Below, piece after piece: positions 40,584 to 40,763 of a stretch of 40,763 nt of DNA. Source of the stretch: CAZEAC01 sp964510065 (GTDB lineage Bacteria > Bdellovibrionota_C > UBA2361 > CAIXSY01); assembly GCA_964510065.1 (NCBI GenBank), contig CAZEAC010000038.1, forward strand, positions 1 through 40,763. Direction: 5' to 3'. Each line of letters starts with the position of its first letter. The first letter of the stretch is position 1. The position numbers were made by a program, and so were the translations under genes. Below the pieces are notes generated by a model. That model saw only the letters and a list, made by a program, of their open reading frames with translations. It did no database searches and was not told the origin of the DNA.

Positions 40584-40763
40584 TAGAAGTGGTTTCAAAA
40601 ATACCCCGTCGCGAGGAGCGGCTAGTTGGGTGAGATGCGAGGAAGCCGACAGAGCGAGCGCTTCGCTAGGCCTATCAGGCTTGCGAGCACTCGCGACGAG
40701 GCTGACGACGCAGATTACCCAACTAGACGTTCCGTAGTAGGGGGATTTTTGAAACCACTTCTA
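40584..40763. mobile_element. MITE-like near-palindrome with 19-bp perfect inverted ends
   Basis: TAGAAGTGGTTTCAAAAAT at 40584-40602 is mirrored exactly by ATTTTTGAAACCACTTCTA at 40745-40763. Inside, CTAGTTGGGT (40622-40631) and ACCCAACTAG (40717-40726) form a second pair at nearly the same distance from the ends (19 and 18 bases), and CGTCGCGAG / CTCGCGACG (40607-40615, 40690-40698) form a further inverted pair. No coding capacity. The right end is the window edge, so the element may extend further and no target duplication can be judged. Other copies are not in the window. Confidence 0.65.

Noticed and set aside
1..40763. CRISPR array or phage module
   Set aside because: No regular spaced direct repeats, Cas-type genes, or phage structural genes were seen on either strand.

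Overview
The window looks like a chromosomal segment of an uncultured Gram-negative bacterium. The evidence is several lipobox lipoproteins, heavy two-component and sigma-54-activator signalling, and a mid-range base composition. A deltaproteobacterial-type lineage (Myxococcota, Bdellovibrionota or Desulfobacterota in the broad sense) would fit the style of the genes, but no sequence in the window settles the taxonomy. No rRNA, CRISPR array or transposase gene was seen. One tRNA gene (Leu, anticodon TAG) is present on the minus strand.

Left part (1-12.7 kb): mostly metabolic and housekeeping genes. These are a conserved hypothetical protein, a tiny lipoprotein, an ADP-dependent sugar-kinase-like protein with a strong SOS-box-like palindrome upstream, a threonine dehydratase with an ACT domain, and HMG-CoA lyase. 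They are followed by a small hypothetical protein, a lipoprotein coupled to an MgtC-family protein, a membrane protein, an RsbU/SpoIIE-type phosphatase, a DUF2231-like membrane protein, a hybrid PAS histidine kinase, and a PduO-type cobalamin adenosyltransferase coupled to a small membrane protein.

Middle (12.7-19.4 kb): a regulatory block. On the minus strand, two overlapping genes encode divergent sigma-54 activator-like AAA+ proteins, and a small HTH-like gene overlaps the second one. On the plus strand there follow a receiver-zinc ribbon protein, a large membrane protein with a degenerate kinase core and a C-terminal receiver, and a small hypothetical protein.

Core (19.9-35.4 kb): the most unusual locus. 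A Ser/Thr phosphorylation triad (PP2C phosphatase, FHA protein, membrane Ser/Thr kinase) precedes a Tad/Flp pilus export set: TadZ/CpaE, a 53-residue Flp pilin, CpaB/RcpC, CpaF/TadA, TadB and TadC. Directly after tadC, in the same direction, lies a full-length SctV/FlhA-family type III secretion export-gate protein. It is followed by a possible 34-residue ORF, an 823-residue membrane pseudokinase with a long helical C-terminal region, and a thioredoxin-fold lipoprotein with a single active-site Cys. No secretin, prepilin peptidase, TadD/E/F, or SctU/R/S/T genes are in the window. I infer a Tad-T3SS composite envelope system controlled by Ser/Thr phosphorylation, possibly switched on by the sigma-54 activators. 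A candidate -24/-12 promoter with an upstream dyad lies before the pilin.

Right part (35.4-40.8 kb): a prolyl-oligopeptidase-family lipoprotein whose frame runs without a start codon into the tRNA-Leu gene, a divergently oriented sigma-70-like protein with long extensions, a strong terminator hairpin, an HTH/AT-hook-like protein with different codon use, and a 180-bp MITE-like near-palindrome with 19-bp perfect inverted ends at the window edge.
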